A stretch of 64,000 bases of DNA from a bacterium. Its GTDB lineage: Bacteria > Verrucomicrobiota > Verrucomicrobiia > Limisphaerales > UBA11358. Under the pieces are notes generated by a model. The model worked only from the letters and a program-made list of their open reading frames with translations. It searched no databases and was not told the origin of the DNA. Shown here one piece after another: positions 53,316 through 63,875 of the stretch (positions within the stretch are counted from its first letter, which is position 1; every line of letters begins with the position of its first letter). The stretch lies in assembly GCA_021780905.1 (NCBI GenBank), contig JAJXXW010000049.1, positions 32,337 to 96,336 on the forward strand. Direction: 5' to 3'. The position numbers were made by a program, and so were the translations under genes.

Positions 53316-54448
53316 AAATTATTTTCTCCAGCACCATCGGACGCTCCGGCTTGGGTGGCCAAGCTTGGGCGACGTTGCAGTATCTGCTCGGCTTGCGCGC
53401 ACTGGGCCACGAAGTTTATTATCTCGAAGACTGCGGCGACACGTCCTACGTATGGGACTGGGAAAAGGCGGAATGGAATTACGGACTCGATTATCCCGCC
53501 GCTTATGTTCACGCCTGCCTCGCGCCTTTTGGCTTTGGCGAACATTGGATTTATCGCACGAATGAGAGTTCGCGCGGGTTGGCCTTGGAGCGCTTCCTGG
53601 AAATCTGCCATGACGCCGATTTGCTGGTCATGCGCGCCGTGCCGCTTTGGGCTTGGCGAAAGGAATATGACTTGCCGCGCCGCCGCGCGTTCATTGACGT
53701 GGATCCTGGCTTCACGCAAATCGCCATTGCGAACGGCGACCAAGGCATTGCCGATGGTATCGCGCGCTGCGAACGGCGCTTTACTGTCGGACAACGTATC
53801 GGCGCGGCGGATTGTCTCATTCCGCAGGACGGCGGCCCATGGTTGAAAACCCTGCCGCCAATATTTATACCTGAATGGCCGATGGCTCAATCGCCGGCGA
53901 CGCACTTCACCTCGGTCATGCGCTGGCAGGGTTTTCGGGAAGCCAGTCACGGCGGAAAGACCTTTGGCCAGCGCGATCAGGAATTCCCCAAGTTCATCAA
54001 ACTGCCGAAATTGACGGCGCAAAAATTCCGCATCGCGCTCATGGGCACCAAGCCGGAAGACCTCACGCGGCACGGCTGGGAAGTTGCGCCGGGTGAAATC
54101 GTTTCCATAACGCCGGCAGCCTACCGTGAGTTCATCCAGCAATCACACGGCGAATTCGGCGTTCCCAAACACGGCTATGTCGAAACCCGCAGCGGCTGGT
54201 TCAGTGACCGCAGTGTCTGCTACCTCGCGTCGGGCCGGCCGGTGATGATCGAAGACACGGGACTCGCTGACTGGCTACCAGTTGGCGAAGGATTACTGAC
54301 ATTTCATGATCTTGAATCAGCGCGTGCGGCGGTCGAAAAGATCAATTCCAATTATGAACGGCAGCGTAGCGCCGCGCGGGCGCTGGCGGAAAAACATTTC
54401 GCCACCAGTCGCGTGTTGCCAGACTTTCTAACGAAGGCAATGAATTAA
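53312..54448 (+). CDS. Glycosyltransferase-like protein, paralogue B
   Basis: A 378-residue homologue of the upstream gene (IIFSSTIGRSGLGGQAWATLQYLLGLRALGHEVYYLED, SGWFSDRSVCYLASGRPVMIED). It starts at TTG 53312, which overlaps the preceding TGA stop (TTGA), so translation is coupled. The N-terminal GRSGLGGQ replaces the paralogue's aliphatic stretch and resembles a GT-B glycine loop. Tandem paralogues in one operon suggest two consecutive transfers of similar sugars, or a heteromeric enzyme. Confidence 0.76.
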   Translation: MKIIFSSTIGRSGLGGQAWATLQYLLGLRALGHEVYYLEDCGDTSYVWDWEKAEWNYGLDYPAAYVHACLAPFGFGEHWIYRTNESSRGLALERFLEICHDADLLVMRAVPLWAWRKEYDLPRRRAFIDVDPGFTQIAIANGDQGIADGIARCERRFTVGQRIGAADCLIPQDGGPWLKTLPPIFIPEWPMAQSPATHFTSVMRWQGFREASHGGKTFGQRDQEFPKFIKLPKLTAQKFRIALMGTKPEDLTRHGWEVAPGEIVSITPAAYREFIQQSHGEFGVPKHGYVETRSGWFSDRSVCYLASGRPVMIEDTGLADWLPVGEGLLTFHDLESARAAVEKINSNYERQRSAARALAEKHFATSRVLPDFLTKAMN

Positions 54449-54454
54449 CCAGCT

Positions 54455-55468
54455 ATGCGCATCGCCCAAGTATCCACGGTTTCTTCGCCGGTGTGCCAGC
54501 ACGCCCGGGGCAGCGTTGAGGCGTGGGTCTGGCTGCTGACCCGCGAACTGACGCGGCTCGGTCACGAAGTCACCGTGTTTGGCTGCGGCGGATCGCACGT
54601 GGATGGAAAGATGGTGGAGACATTACCCGGCCCCTACGGCGCACCGGGATCGTTGGACGACTGGCAGCTTTGCGAGTGGGTCAATCTCTGCCGTGCGGTC
54701 GAGCAATCGGGAAATTTCGACGTGCTGCACACCCACGCGTATCTGTGGGGCATTCCCCTGAAAAAATTTTCCCGCGTCCCGCTCGTTCACACGCTACACA
54801 TCGTGCCGGACGATAACGCGGTGAAATTGTGGGCGCAGTCGCCGCACTCGAATGTAACGGCGATTTCCAAACATCAATGGAGCGGTCACCCGGAATTGCA
54901 GCCCTGCGCCGTGATTCCGCACGGCGTAGATATTTCGCAATTCACGTTTCAGCCGAAGCCCGACGACTACATTTGTTATCTCGGCCGGTTCGTTTCCGGC
55001 AAAGGCCCATTGCAGGCCATCGCAGCCGCGCAAGCGCTTGGTTTGCGTCTGCACATGGCCGGCCCGGAAAACGCCTATTTTCGAGAAAAAGTCAAACCGC
55101 TCGTTGACGGGAAATCGGTGGAATATGTCGGTTGCGTTAGCGGTGCCGATCGCGAACGGTTACTCGGTGGTGCCCGGGCATTGATTTACCCGATTCAATA
55201 TCCAGAATCGTTCGGCCTCGTGCTATTGGAGGCGATGCTTTGCGGAACGCCTGTCGCCGCGATGCGATTGGGTGCTGTGTCGGAAATCGTGGACGAAGGC
55301 GTGACGGGCTGCATGGCGGGTTCGCCGGATGTTTTTTTGCAGTCGATTCACAACGCGCTGTTATTGGATCGCAGCCAAGTCCGCCGGCAGGCCGAATCGC
55401 GTTTTTCAGCGGAGCGCATGGCAGGCGAATACGCCGCGCTTTACGAGCGGCTGGCCGCAAAAAAATAA
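54455..55468 (+). CDS. Glycosyltransferase family 4
   Basis: A 337-residue GT-B retaining glycosyltransferase. N-terminal QHARGSVEAWVWLLTRELTRLGHEVTVFG is the usual acceptor-side start. FDVLHTHAYLW, CYLGRFVSGKGPLQAIAAA and the donor-site ESFGLVLLEAMLCGTPVAA (Glu-x7-Glu) are GT4 marks, and VIPHGVDISQF is also typical. It lies 6 bp after paralogue B and 4 bp before the deacetylase gene, which fits a role in a glycan that also contains a deacetylated amino sugar. Confidence 0.93.
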   Translation: MRIAQVSTVSSPVCQHARGSVEAWVWLLTRELTRLGHEVTVFGCGGSHVDGKMVETLPGPYGAPGSLDDWQLCEWVNLCRAVEQSGNFDVLHTHAYLWGIPLKKFSRVPLVHTLHIVPDDNAVKLWAQSPHSNVTAISKHQWSGHPELQPCAVIPHGVDISQFTFQPKPDDYICYLGRFVSGKGPLQAIAAAQALGLRLHMAGPENAYFREKVKPLVDGKSVEYVGCVSGADRERLLGGARALIYPIQYPESFGLVLLEAMLCGTPVAAMRLGAVSEIVDEGVTGCMAGSPDVFLQSIHNALLLDRSQVRRQAESRFSAERMAGEYAALYERLAAKK

Positions 55469-55472
55469 ATCC

Positions 55473-56096
55473 ATGAACGTCTTGGTCATAGCTCCTCATC
55501 CCGACGACGAAACCATTGGCTGCGGCGGCTCATTATGTTTGCACGCGCAAAACGGCGACCGTGTGACGGCGGTTTTTCTTACTTCGGGCGAATTGGGTCT
55601 GAAGAAACTGCCACGCGCAGAGGCGTGGCGCATCCGGGAATCGGAGGCGCGTGCGGCCGGCAAAATCCTCGGTTTGGCGGAATTGTCATTTCTGCGCCAG
55701 CCCGATTGGATGCTGGGTGACCAGATCGCCGCCGCTGCTGCCGCGCTTCGGCCTATCTTGAAGCGCGAGATGCCGGCGCTGATTTATTTGCCGCACCCGG
55801 CGGACGGACATCCTGACCATCAAGCAACCTGGCCCGTGCTCCGGCTCGGCCTCAAGCGAAGCGGGTTTGCCACTCCGAAATTGCGGGCTTATGAGGTGTG
55901 GACGCCGCTCGCCCAATTTGACGGAGTCCAAGACATCAGTGCTGTGATGTCGCGCAAGTTGCGTGCCTTGCGAGCGCACCGTTCTCAGCTGAACGATTTC
56001 GACTATGAGCGGGCCCTGCGCGGACTAAATAAGTATCGCGGTGCGCTCGCAATCAAATCACGCTACGCCGAGGTGTTTCAAAATCTTTATATCTGA
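55473..56096 (+). CDS. PIG-L/LmbE-family N-deacetylase
   Basis: A 207-residue zinc-dependent deacetylase that removes acetyl groups from N-acetyl sugars. ATG 55473 gives the family N-terminus MNVLVIAPHPDDETIGCGG (metal-binding HPDDE), then VFLTSGELG, RESEARAAGKILG and YLPHPADGHPDHQAT (second metal motif HPDH). No signal peptide, so it acts in the cytoplasm, probably on a lipid- or nucleotide-linked glycan intermediate. Gaps of 4 bp on both sides bind it to the GT genes. Confidence 0.92.
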   Translation: MNVLVIAPHPDDETIGCGGSLCLHAQNGDRVTAVFLTSGELGLKKLPRAEAWRIRESEARAAGKILGLAELSFLRQPDWMLGDQIAAAAAALRPILKREMPALIYLPHPADGHPDHQATWPVLRLGLKRSGFATPKLRAYEVWTPLAQFDGVQDISAVMSRKLRALRAHRSQLNDFDYERALRGLNKYRGALAIKSRYAEVFQNLYI

Positions 56097-56100
56097 CGTC

Positions 56101-57240
56101 ATGAATCAAACACCAATGGTCAGCATCATTATTGACAGCTACAACTACGGTCGTTTTCTGGCGGAGGCCATTAATAGCGCACTTGATCAGACATATCCAC
56201 ACACAGAGGTCATTGTAGTGGATGACGGCTCGACGGACAACTCACGTGAAGTAATAGCAAGCTATGGCGACAGGATCATACCAGTGTTGCAGGAAAATCG
56301 CGGCCAAGCGGCCGCCTTTAACGAAGGGTTTCGTCGCAGCAAAGGTGAAGCAATTCTTTTTTTGGATTCAGACGACGCTTTGTTTCCGACCGCAGTCGAG
56401 CGCGCCGTGGAAGCTTTTCGCGATCCGCAAATTATCAAAACGCATTGGCCATTGCACGTCATCGACGAACAGGGAACGCGCACCGGGAAAATGTGTCCAC
56501 GAATGCCATTGGTAGATGGTGATTTAAGAAGTGACGTTTTGAAGGGTGGCCCTTGGTGTGTGGCCACACCGCCGACCAGTTGCAATGCCTGGACGCGTCG
56601 CTTTCTCGAAGACGTGATGCCGATGCCGGAGACGCCATACCGGATTTGTGCCGATTCCTATCTCATTACCTTGGGCTGGGTTTCCGGGTCAACCCGTCTC
56701 GTGCGCGAACCCCAGGGGCTTTATCGCGTCCACGGTGCAAATAATTACGCAGGCCGTCCCTTTTTCCAAAAACTCCGGCGCGACATGGAGGTGTATGAAC
56801 TGCTGTCCTCCTTGCTGGGTGATTATTTTACGCGCCGTGGCATCGCCATTGATCCTGAAAGTTGGAAACGTCAATCCTGGCCACACAAACTTTTTCAGGC
56901 AAGCCAGGAGCTGGTGGCGATCATTCCCGCTGGCGAAACGTTTATCCTTGTGGACGACGATAATTGGGGCGGCCAGATTTGCGCGGATTTACGTCAACTG
57001 CCTTTTCTCGAAATAAATGGCCAATACTGGGGGCCGCCAGCAGACAGCGAAACCGCAGTTCGGGAGCTGGAGCGGATGCGTAAAGAACACGGTGCCAGCT
57101 TCATTGCCTTCGGTTGGCCGGCTTTCTGGTGGCTGGATCATTATAGCCAGTTTGCCGGGCATCTTCGCACAAATTTCCGCTGCATGCTCCAAGATGAACG
57201 ATTGGTCGTGTTTGACTTGCAAACGTTACCGCACACCTGA
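56101..57240 (+). CDS. GT2 glycosyltransferase
   Basis: A 379-residue inverting GT-A transferase. N-terminal PMVSIIIDSYNYGRFLAEAI, the nucleotide-binding VIVVDDGSTDNSRE and the metal-binding AILFLDSDDALFP are clear. The C-terminal part (about 260-379) has FILVDDDNWGG and an aromatic-rich end (GWPAFWWLDHYSQF), which is not part of the usual GT2 core and is unknown to me. It ends the operon; a long gap follows. Confidence 0.9.
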   Translation: MNQTPMVSIIIDSYNYGRFLAEAINSALDQTYPHTEVIVVDDGSTDNSREVIASYGDRIIPVLQENRGQAAAFNEGFRRSKGEAILFLDSDDALFPTAVERAVEAFRDPQIIKTHWPLHVIDEQGTRTGKMCPRMPLVDGDLRSDVLKGGPWCVATPPTSCNAWTRRFLEDVMPMPETPYRICADSYLITLGWVSGSTRLVREPQGLYRVHGANNYAGRPFFQKLRRDMEVYELLSSLLGDYFTRRGIAIDPESWKRQSWPHKLFQASQELVAIIPAGETFILVDDDNWGGQICADLRQLPFLEINGQYWGPPADSETAVRELERMRKEHGASFIAFGWPAFWWLDHYSQFAGHLRTNFRCMLQDERLVVFDLQTLPHT

Positions 57241-57604
57241 TGCGGTCACTGTGGTCCTACTATTTCGCTGCAGTTTTGAGTTCGAAGATTAAACAAGGTT
57301 GCCATAGGTTGCCAGAAATGACTTTTAACACCCCATTGAGACGGATTTGGGGGATTGAATGTAGGCGAGGCGAAACCGATAATTACCCTTATTTATCAAC
57401 TGTATTGTGGGCATTTGCGATGGTTTTTAATAAGGGACAAAGCGCAGAGATGCAGTCCCAACGGGATTTAGCAACACGCGGCTGTGCTCCCACATTTTCC
57501 CGACATCGGATTTAACGCAAAGGCGCAAAGCCGCAAAGACCGCAAGGCAAACACTGTTTATTTTTTTGCGCCTTGGCACCTATGCGTCTTTGCGTTGTTT
57601 TTTC
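57241..57604. other. Intergenic region with dispersed repeats
   Basis: No gene. Bases 57512-57536 read TTAACGCAAAGGCGCAAAGC (then CGCAAAG), and an inverted partner TGCGTCTTTGCGTTG sits at 57581-57597; they can form a stem. The same repeat type lies before ligA and argH. Confidence 0.6.
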
Positions 57605-57720
57605 CTTGAATCGGTGCCGGCGGTTTCGGCCAAGCTCAAAGCGCCGGTCACGGCGGACCGGAAGTTTGAGGAGGTGGTGAAGTCGGCGCAGGATGCGGCG
57701 GTGTTGGTGCTGGTGTATTG
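57605..57720 (+). pseudogene. Tail of an unrecognised protein gene
   Basis: A plus-strand frame encodes ESVPAVSAKLKAPVTADRKF followed by EEVVKSAQDAAVLVLVY and a TGA stop. The amphipathic pattern and proper stop codon look like the last 38 residues of a real protein cut off by the repeat upstream. I do not recognise the family. Confidence 0.45.
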
Positions 57721-57836
57721 AGGCGGCAGGGCGGGCAGTCCACTGCCCGCCGGTCGTCCAAACAAAAAACTCGGCGCGCACGGAGTGACGCGCCCTACCC
57801 AAAATCCGTATTCATCGGTGTTCATCCGTGGTTGAA
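57721..57836. repeat. Cluster of dispersed repeats next to ligA
   Basis: GCGGGCAGTCCACTGCCCGC (57731-57750) is a near-perfect palindrome. GGCGCGCACGGAGTGACGCG (then CCCTACC, 57771-57798) and TTCATCGGTGTTCATCCGTGG (57812-57832) belong to repeat types I associate with verrucomicrobial intergenic DNA. The block abuts the ligA stop codon. Confidence 0.6.
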
Positions 57837-60362
<2,526 letters not shown>

Positions 60363-60460
60363 TCATTTTGGCGAAACCGGCTTGGCGCAGCTGGCCGCCA
60401 GTGCGCCGGCGCGCGGTTTGAATTGATTATTGTCTCGAAAGGCGGCATTAAATCGCGCGC

Positions 60461-60739
60461 ATGAAACATAATTCCTATTTTGATGGCAAAGTCCAGAGTC
60501 TCGCCATCGGCACGACCGAAGGCCCGGCGACCGTCGGCGTCATCGAACCCGGCCACTACAGCTTCGGCACCGACTGCATCGAGCACATGCACATCGTGGC
60601 GGGCACGCTCAAGGCCAAGCTCCCCGGCGGCGAATGGCAGAGCTACGGCCCGGGCCGGTTTTTTATCGTGCCGAGCGGGGTGAAGTTTGAAGTCGAAACC
60701 GCCGGCGACGTTGCATATTTGTGCTACTACAAGCGTTGA
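60461..60739 (+). CDS. ppnP: Pyrimidine/purine nucleoside phosphorylase
   Basis: A 92-residue cupin-fold protein of the PpnP (formerly DUF1255/YaiE) family, which phosphorolyses nucleosides to a base and ribose 1-phosphate. Motifs: NSYFDGKVQSLAIG, ATVGVIEPGHYSFGT, EHMHIVAGTLKAKLPG, GRFFIVPSGVKFEVE and the ending VAYLCYYK. The length is normal. It diverges from ligA with about 150 bp between the starts. It is monocistronic. Confidence 0.94.
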   Translation: MKHNSYFDGKVQSLAIGTTEGPATVGVIEPGHYSFGTDCIEHMHIVAGTLKAKLPGGEWQSYGPGRFFIVPSGVKFEVETAGDVAYLCYYKR

Positions 60740-60835
60740 AGCAATAATGGTTCTGCCACATTGCCGGGTGAAAATAAAATTCTCCGGCGGTTTTTATTTG
60801 CTTCAGTCGCCGGGCGGTAAACAGCTTGTCCGCCA

Positions 60836-61080
60836 TCAGTCAACCAGGTCACGTTCGATTTGCTCCAGAGTTTTGCCCTTGGTTTCGTGCAGTGTCAGGC
60901 CAATCCCAAAAAATCCAACCAGACAGATGCCCGAATAGATCCAGAACGTCAGGGCCGGGCCCAATTTCGCATTAAGGATGGGAAAGGTGAATGTGAGGAT
61001 GAAACACGCAATCCACAGGGAGGCCACGGCCACGGACATGGCCGCGCCGCGGATCCGGTTGGGGAAAATTTCCGAGATGA
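60836..61080 (-). pseudogene. C-terminal remnant of an MFS sugar porter
   Basis: About 80 residues of a sugar-porter (SP) family permease: SEIFPNRIRGAAMSVAVASL, two membrane helices (WIACFILTFTFPIL, FWIYSGICLVGFFGIGL) and the family end HETKGKTLEQIE. It is fused in frame to an upstream glycosidase fragment, with the junction near 61080 (HPSFI-ISEIFP). The first 380 or so residues of the porter are absent. It is a chimeric pseudogene and not a transporter. Confidence 0.87.
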
Positions 61081-62250
61081 TGAACGAAGGATGGTTACCA
61101 TAGGTGTCCACGATGCGCTTGAATTCCGCATCGATCAACGCGTCACGCGCCTTATTCTTGTCGTCAAGACGGGTGCATACCGGTCCTTCCGCATGGATCA
61201 TGATGCCCTCAATGTCCGCAGCCGCGAACGCCGCTTCCGGCGGACACCATGAGTGAAACCGGACGAAATTCAGACCGTAGGCTTTTTCAGTTTTGAAAAT
61301 CTGGCGCCAGGATTCCACGTCCGTCGGCGGATAACCGGTCAACGGAAACACAGAACATTCCAGCGTGCCGCGCAGAAAAATCGGGCGGTCGTTCAACGTG
61401 AACTGTGTGCCCCGCGCCGCAAATTTTTCTCATGCCGAATCGCACGGTTCGCTGATCTTCGCCCAAGGTCACGGTCAATTCAGTCAGGTTGGGAGAAAAT
61501 TCATCCCTCAGTTTTGCCCCGGCCATATCCACATCCAATTCACGCGGCCACCTTTTTCATCCCAAGTTGCCGCAACCGTCTTTGCGCCGGCCTTGAGCGT
61601 GCCGTTGCCGGCCTTGCCGGTGGCATTGCCTATGTTCACCACTACCCGCGCGAGTTTTTTTCCACATCGGGATAAACCTGCACCTCGTCCAGCCACACCG
61701 GCGGTGTGGCGACTAATTCGATGCGACCGATAATGCCGTTCATGTTGCCCCAAGTGCCGCCGCGCAGGGCCGAAACAAATAATCCCAGCGGAATCTTATC
61801 CGTGTTGTCCACGCAGATGGTGAGCCGATGTTTGCCCGGCGCGAGGCCGGTGCCGAAATCATGGACGTGCGGCGCGATGAGACTGTTCTGCGAACCGATG
61901 CGCTGATCGTCCAGCCACACCGTCGTCTCCCAGCGGCAGCGTTCCAGAAACAAGGTCACGCGCTTGCCCGACCACGCCGCTGGATTTTCGGTGTCGCGTT
62001 GATAACACGCCGGGCCGGCATAATCCGAGAGCCGCCACGGTCCTTCGAGCGTCGGCGCTTTGGGATTCGGCGGACCGAGGTGGGCATCGTCAATCGTGCC
62101 GGGGAGATGAATTTTTTGCGTCAATACCGCCGGGCATGGCTCCGCGATTTTCCCGGCGATTTTAAACCGCCACTCGCCGGCGAGGGAAATCGTTTACGCC
62201 GCGCGGATGTGTTCGATTCGAGAAACTGGCCATAGGTTCCGATTCGCCCT
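61081..62250 (-). pseudogene. Decayed GH2 beta-galactosidase-like gene
   Basis: Three or more frames together rebuild the first 400 or so residues of a GH2 glycosidase. From the start: GEWRFKIAGKIAEPCPAV, TQKIHLPGTIDDAHLG and YAGPACYQRDTENPAAW (sugar-binding domain), then TVWLDDQRIGSQNSLIAPHV, GTWGNMNGIIGRIEL, VVVNIGNATGKAGNGTLK, EFSPNLTELTVTLG, and finally the barrel start RPIFLRGTLECSVFPLTGYP and GLNFVRFHSWCPPEAAF. The catalytic glutamates lie beyond the cut. The end is joined to a sugar-porter tail near 61080. Confidence 0.87.
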
Positions 62251-62419
62251 CATGTCGGACAATCAACGAACCGTCCCATGAAATGGTCAGTTTAGGGCTG
62301 CGGCATGCACCGCAAATATCACCCTGCCAGCCAGTCTGGGCAAAAGTTGCCAACGGGCAGGCAGGCGGCATTGGCAAAAGTATCGAACCAAACTGGGGGT
62401 CTGTAAAACGCCGGGCATT
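62251..62419. other. Gap between argH and the GH2 relic
   Basis: A short minus-strand frame (TGWQGDICGACRSPKLTISW) is open but I recognise no family. No terminator for argH was seen. Confidence 0.35.
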
Positions 62420-63820
62420 TTAAGAAAGCTGTTCCCGCCAGCGCGCCAGTTGCTTGGCGACTTCCCTGGTTCCCGGCGCGCCGGTAAAGTTTCGTTTCGC
62501 CATCGCTGTTTTCAGATTGAACACGCCCAGCGCATCGCGGCCAAAGGTTTTGTCCACGCTCTGTAATTCCGCGAGCGTGAGTTGGTTCAGCGGCTTGCCG
62601 ATTTTTTCCGCCAGCGCCACCACCGCGCCGACGACGTGATGCGCCTGGCGAAATGGCATTCCCTTTTTCACCAAATAATCCGCGAGGTCGGTCGCCAGCA
62701 ACGCCGGGTCGCTTGCGGCAGCGGCGCAGGCGGACTTGGTGACCTTGGTATTGTTTAGCATCGCGGCCATGAGGCGCGTCGTGGCGCGCACGGTTTCGGC
62801 GGTGTCGAAGAGCCGTTCCTTGTCCTCCTGCAAATCGCGGTTGTAGGTCATCGGCAATCCTTTCAGCAGCGTGAGCAGCGACATCAGATTGCCGAAGACG
62901 CGGCCGGTCTTGCCGCGCGCGAGTTCGGCGATGTCAGGATTTTTCTTCTGTGGCATGAGCGACGAGCCGGTGGTGTAGGCGTCGGCGATCTTGATGAAAT
63001 TAAATTCCGCGCTTGCCCAGAGAATCACGTCCTCCGCGAGCCGCGACAGATGCACGGCCAGCAGCGCGCCGGCAGCGCAAAATTCGACGGCGAAATCGCG
63101 GTCGCTCACGGCGTCCATGGAATTCTGCGTGAACTGGACTTTTCCGTTGGCGTCAACAAAGCCCAGCAACTTGGCGACGAACTTGCGGTCGAGCGGCAGC
63201 GTGGAACCGGCAATCGCGCCGCTGCCGAGCGGGCAGACATTCACGCGCGAGTGGCAGTCCCAGAGCCGCTCGCAATCGCGTTCGAGCATCTCGACGTAGG
63301 CGAGCAGATGGTGCGCGAGATAAACCGGCTGCGCGCGTTGCAGGTGCGTGTAGCCGGGGATGATGACATCGGCATTCTTCTCACCGAGCGAGACGAGGGC
63401 GCGTTGCAGGCCGGCGATGTCGCCGAGGAGCGCGGTGATTTCATCGCGCAGCCACAGCCGCATGTCGAGCGCGACCTGGTCGTTGCGCGAGCGGGCGGTG
63501 TGCAGTTTCGCGCCGGCGGGCACGCGCTTCGTGAGTTCCGCCTCGATGTTCATGTGGACGTCTTCGAGTCCGGCTTGCCATTTGAATTTGCCGGCGGCAA
63601 TTTCCCGGGCGATTTGATTCAGGCCTTGGGTGATGGCGTTTAATTCGGCGCGCGTCAGAACCCCGATTTTCTGGAGCATCGTCGCGTGGGCGCTGGAGCC
63701 TTGGATGTCGTGTTTCCACAAGCGCCAGTCGAAGGAAATGGACTCGGTGAATTGCGCGACGGCGGCGGCGGGACCGCTCGCGAACCGGCCGCTGCGGGAG
63801 ACGGGGGATTTTTTGTTCAT
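62420..63820 (-). CDS. argH: Argininosuccinate lyase
   Basis: This is the last enzyme of arginine synthesis, splitting argininosuccinate into arginine and fumarate; a cytoplasmic homotetramer. ATG 63820 (MNKKSPVSRSGRFASGP) is chosen; the longer upstream frame runs through a repeat. The 466-residue protein has SRNDQVALDMRLWLRDE, TPGYTHLQRAQP (here IPGYTHLQRAQPV), and the superfamily signature GSSLMPQKKNPDIAEL, all intact. It is preceded by the same GCGCCTTTGCGTTAAA repeat found before ligA. No other arg gene is in the window. Confidence 0.97.
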   Translation of the reverse strand: MNKKSPVSRSGRFASGPAAAVAQFTESISFDWRLWKHDIQGSSAHATMLQKIGVLTRAELNAITQGLNQIAREIAAGKFKWQAGLEDVHMNIEAELTKRVPAGAKLHTARSRNDQVALDMRLWLRDEITALLGDIAGLQRALVSLGEKNADVIIPGYTHLQRAQPVYLAHHLLAYVEMLERDCERLWDCHSRVNVCPLGSGAIAGSTLPLDRKFVAKLLGFVDANGKVQFTQNSMDAVSDRDFAVEFCAAGALLAVHLSRLAEDVILWASAEFNFIKIADAYTTGSSLMPQKKNPDIAELARGKTGRVFGNLMSLLTLLKGLPMTYNRDLQEDKERLFDTAETVRATTRLMAAMLNNTKVTKSACAAAASDPALLATDLADYLVKKGMPFRQAHHVVGAVVALAEKIGKPLNQLTLAELQSVDKTFGRDALGVFNLKTAMAKRNFTGAPGTREVAKQLARWREQLS

Positions 63821-63833
63821 ACGCTGGCCTGTT

Positions 63834-63875
63834 TTTAACGCAAAGGCGCGATGTCGCCAAGCCGCAAAGGGGATT
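63834..63875 (-). repeat. GCGCCTTTGCGTTAAA repeat before argH
   Basis: On the minus strand CTTTGCGGCTTGGCGACATC (then GCGCCTTTGCGTTAAAAA) ends about 14 bases before the argH ATG. Confidence 0.7.
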
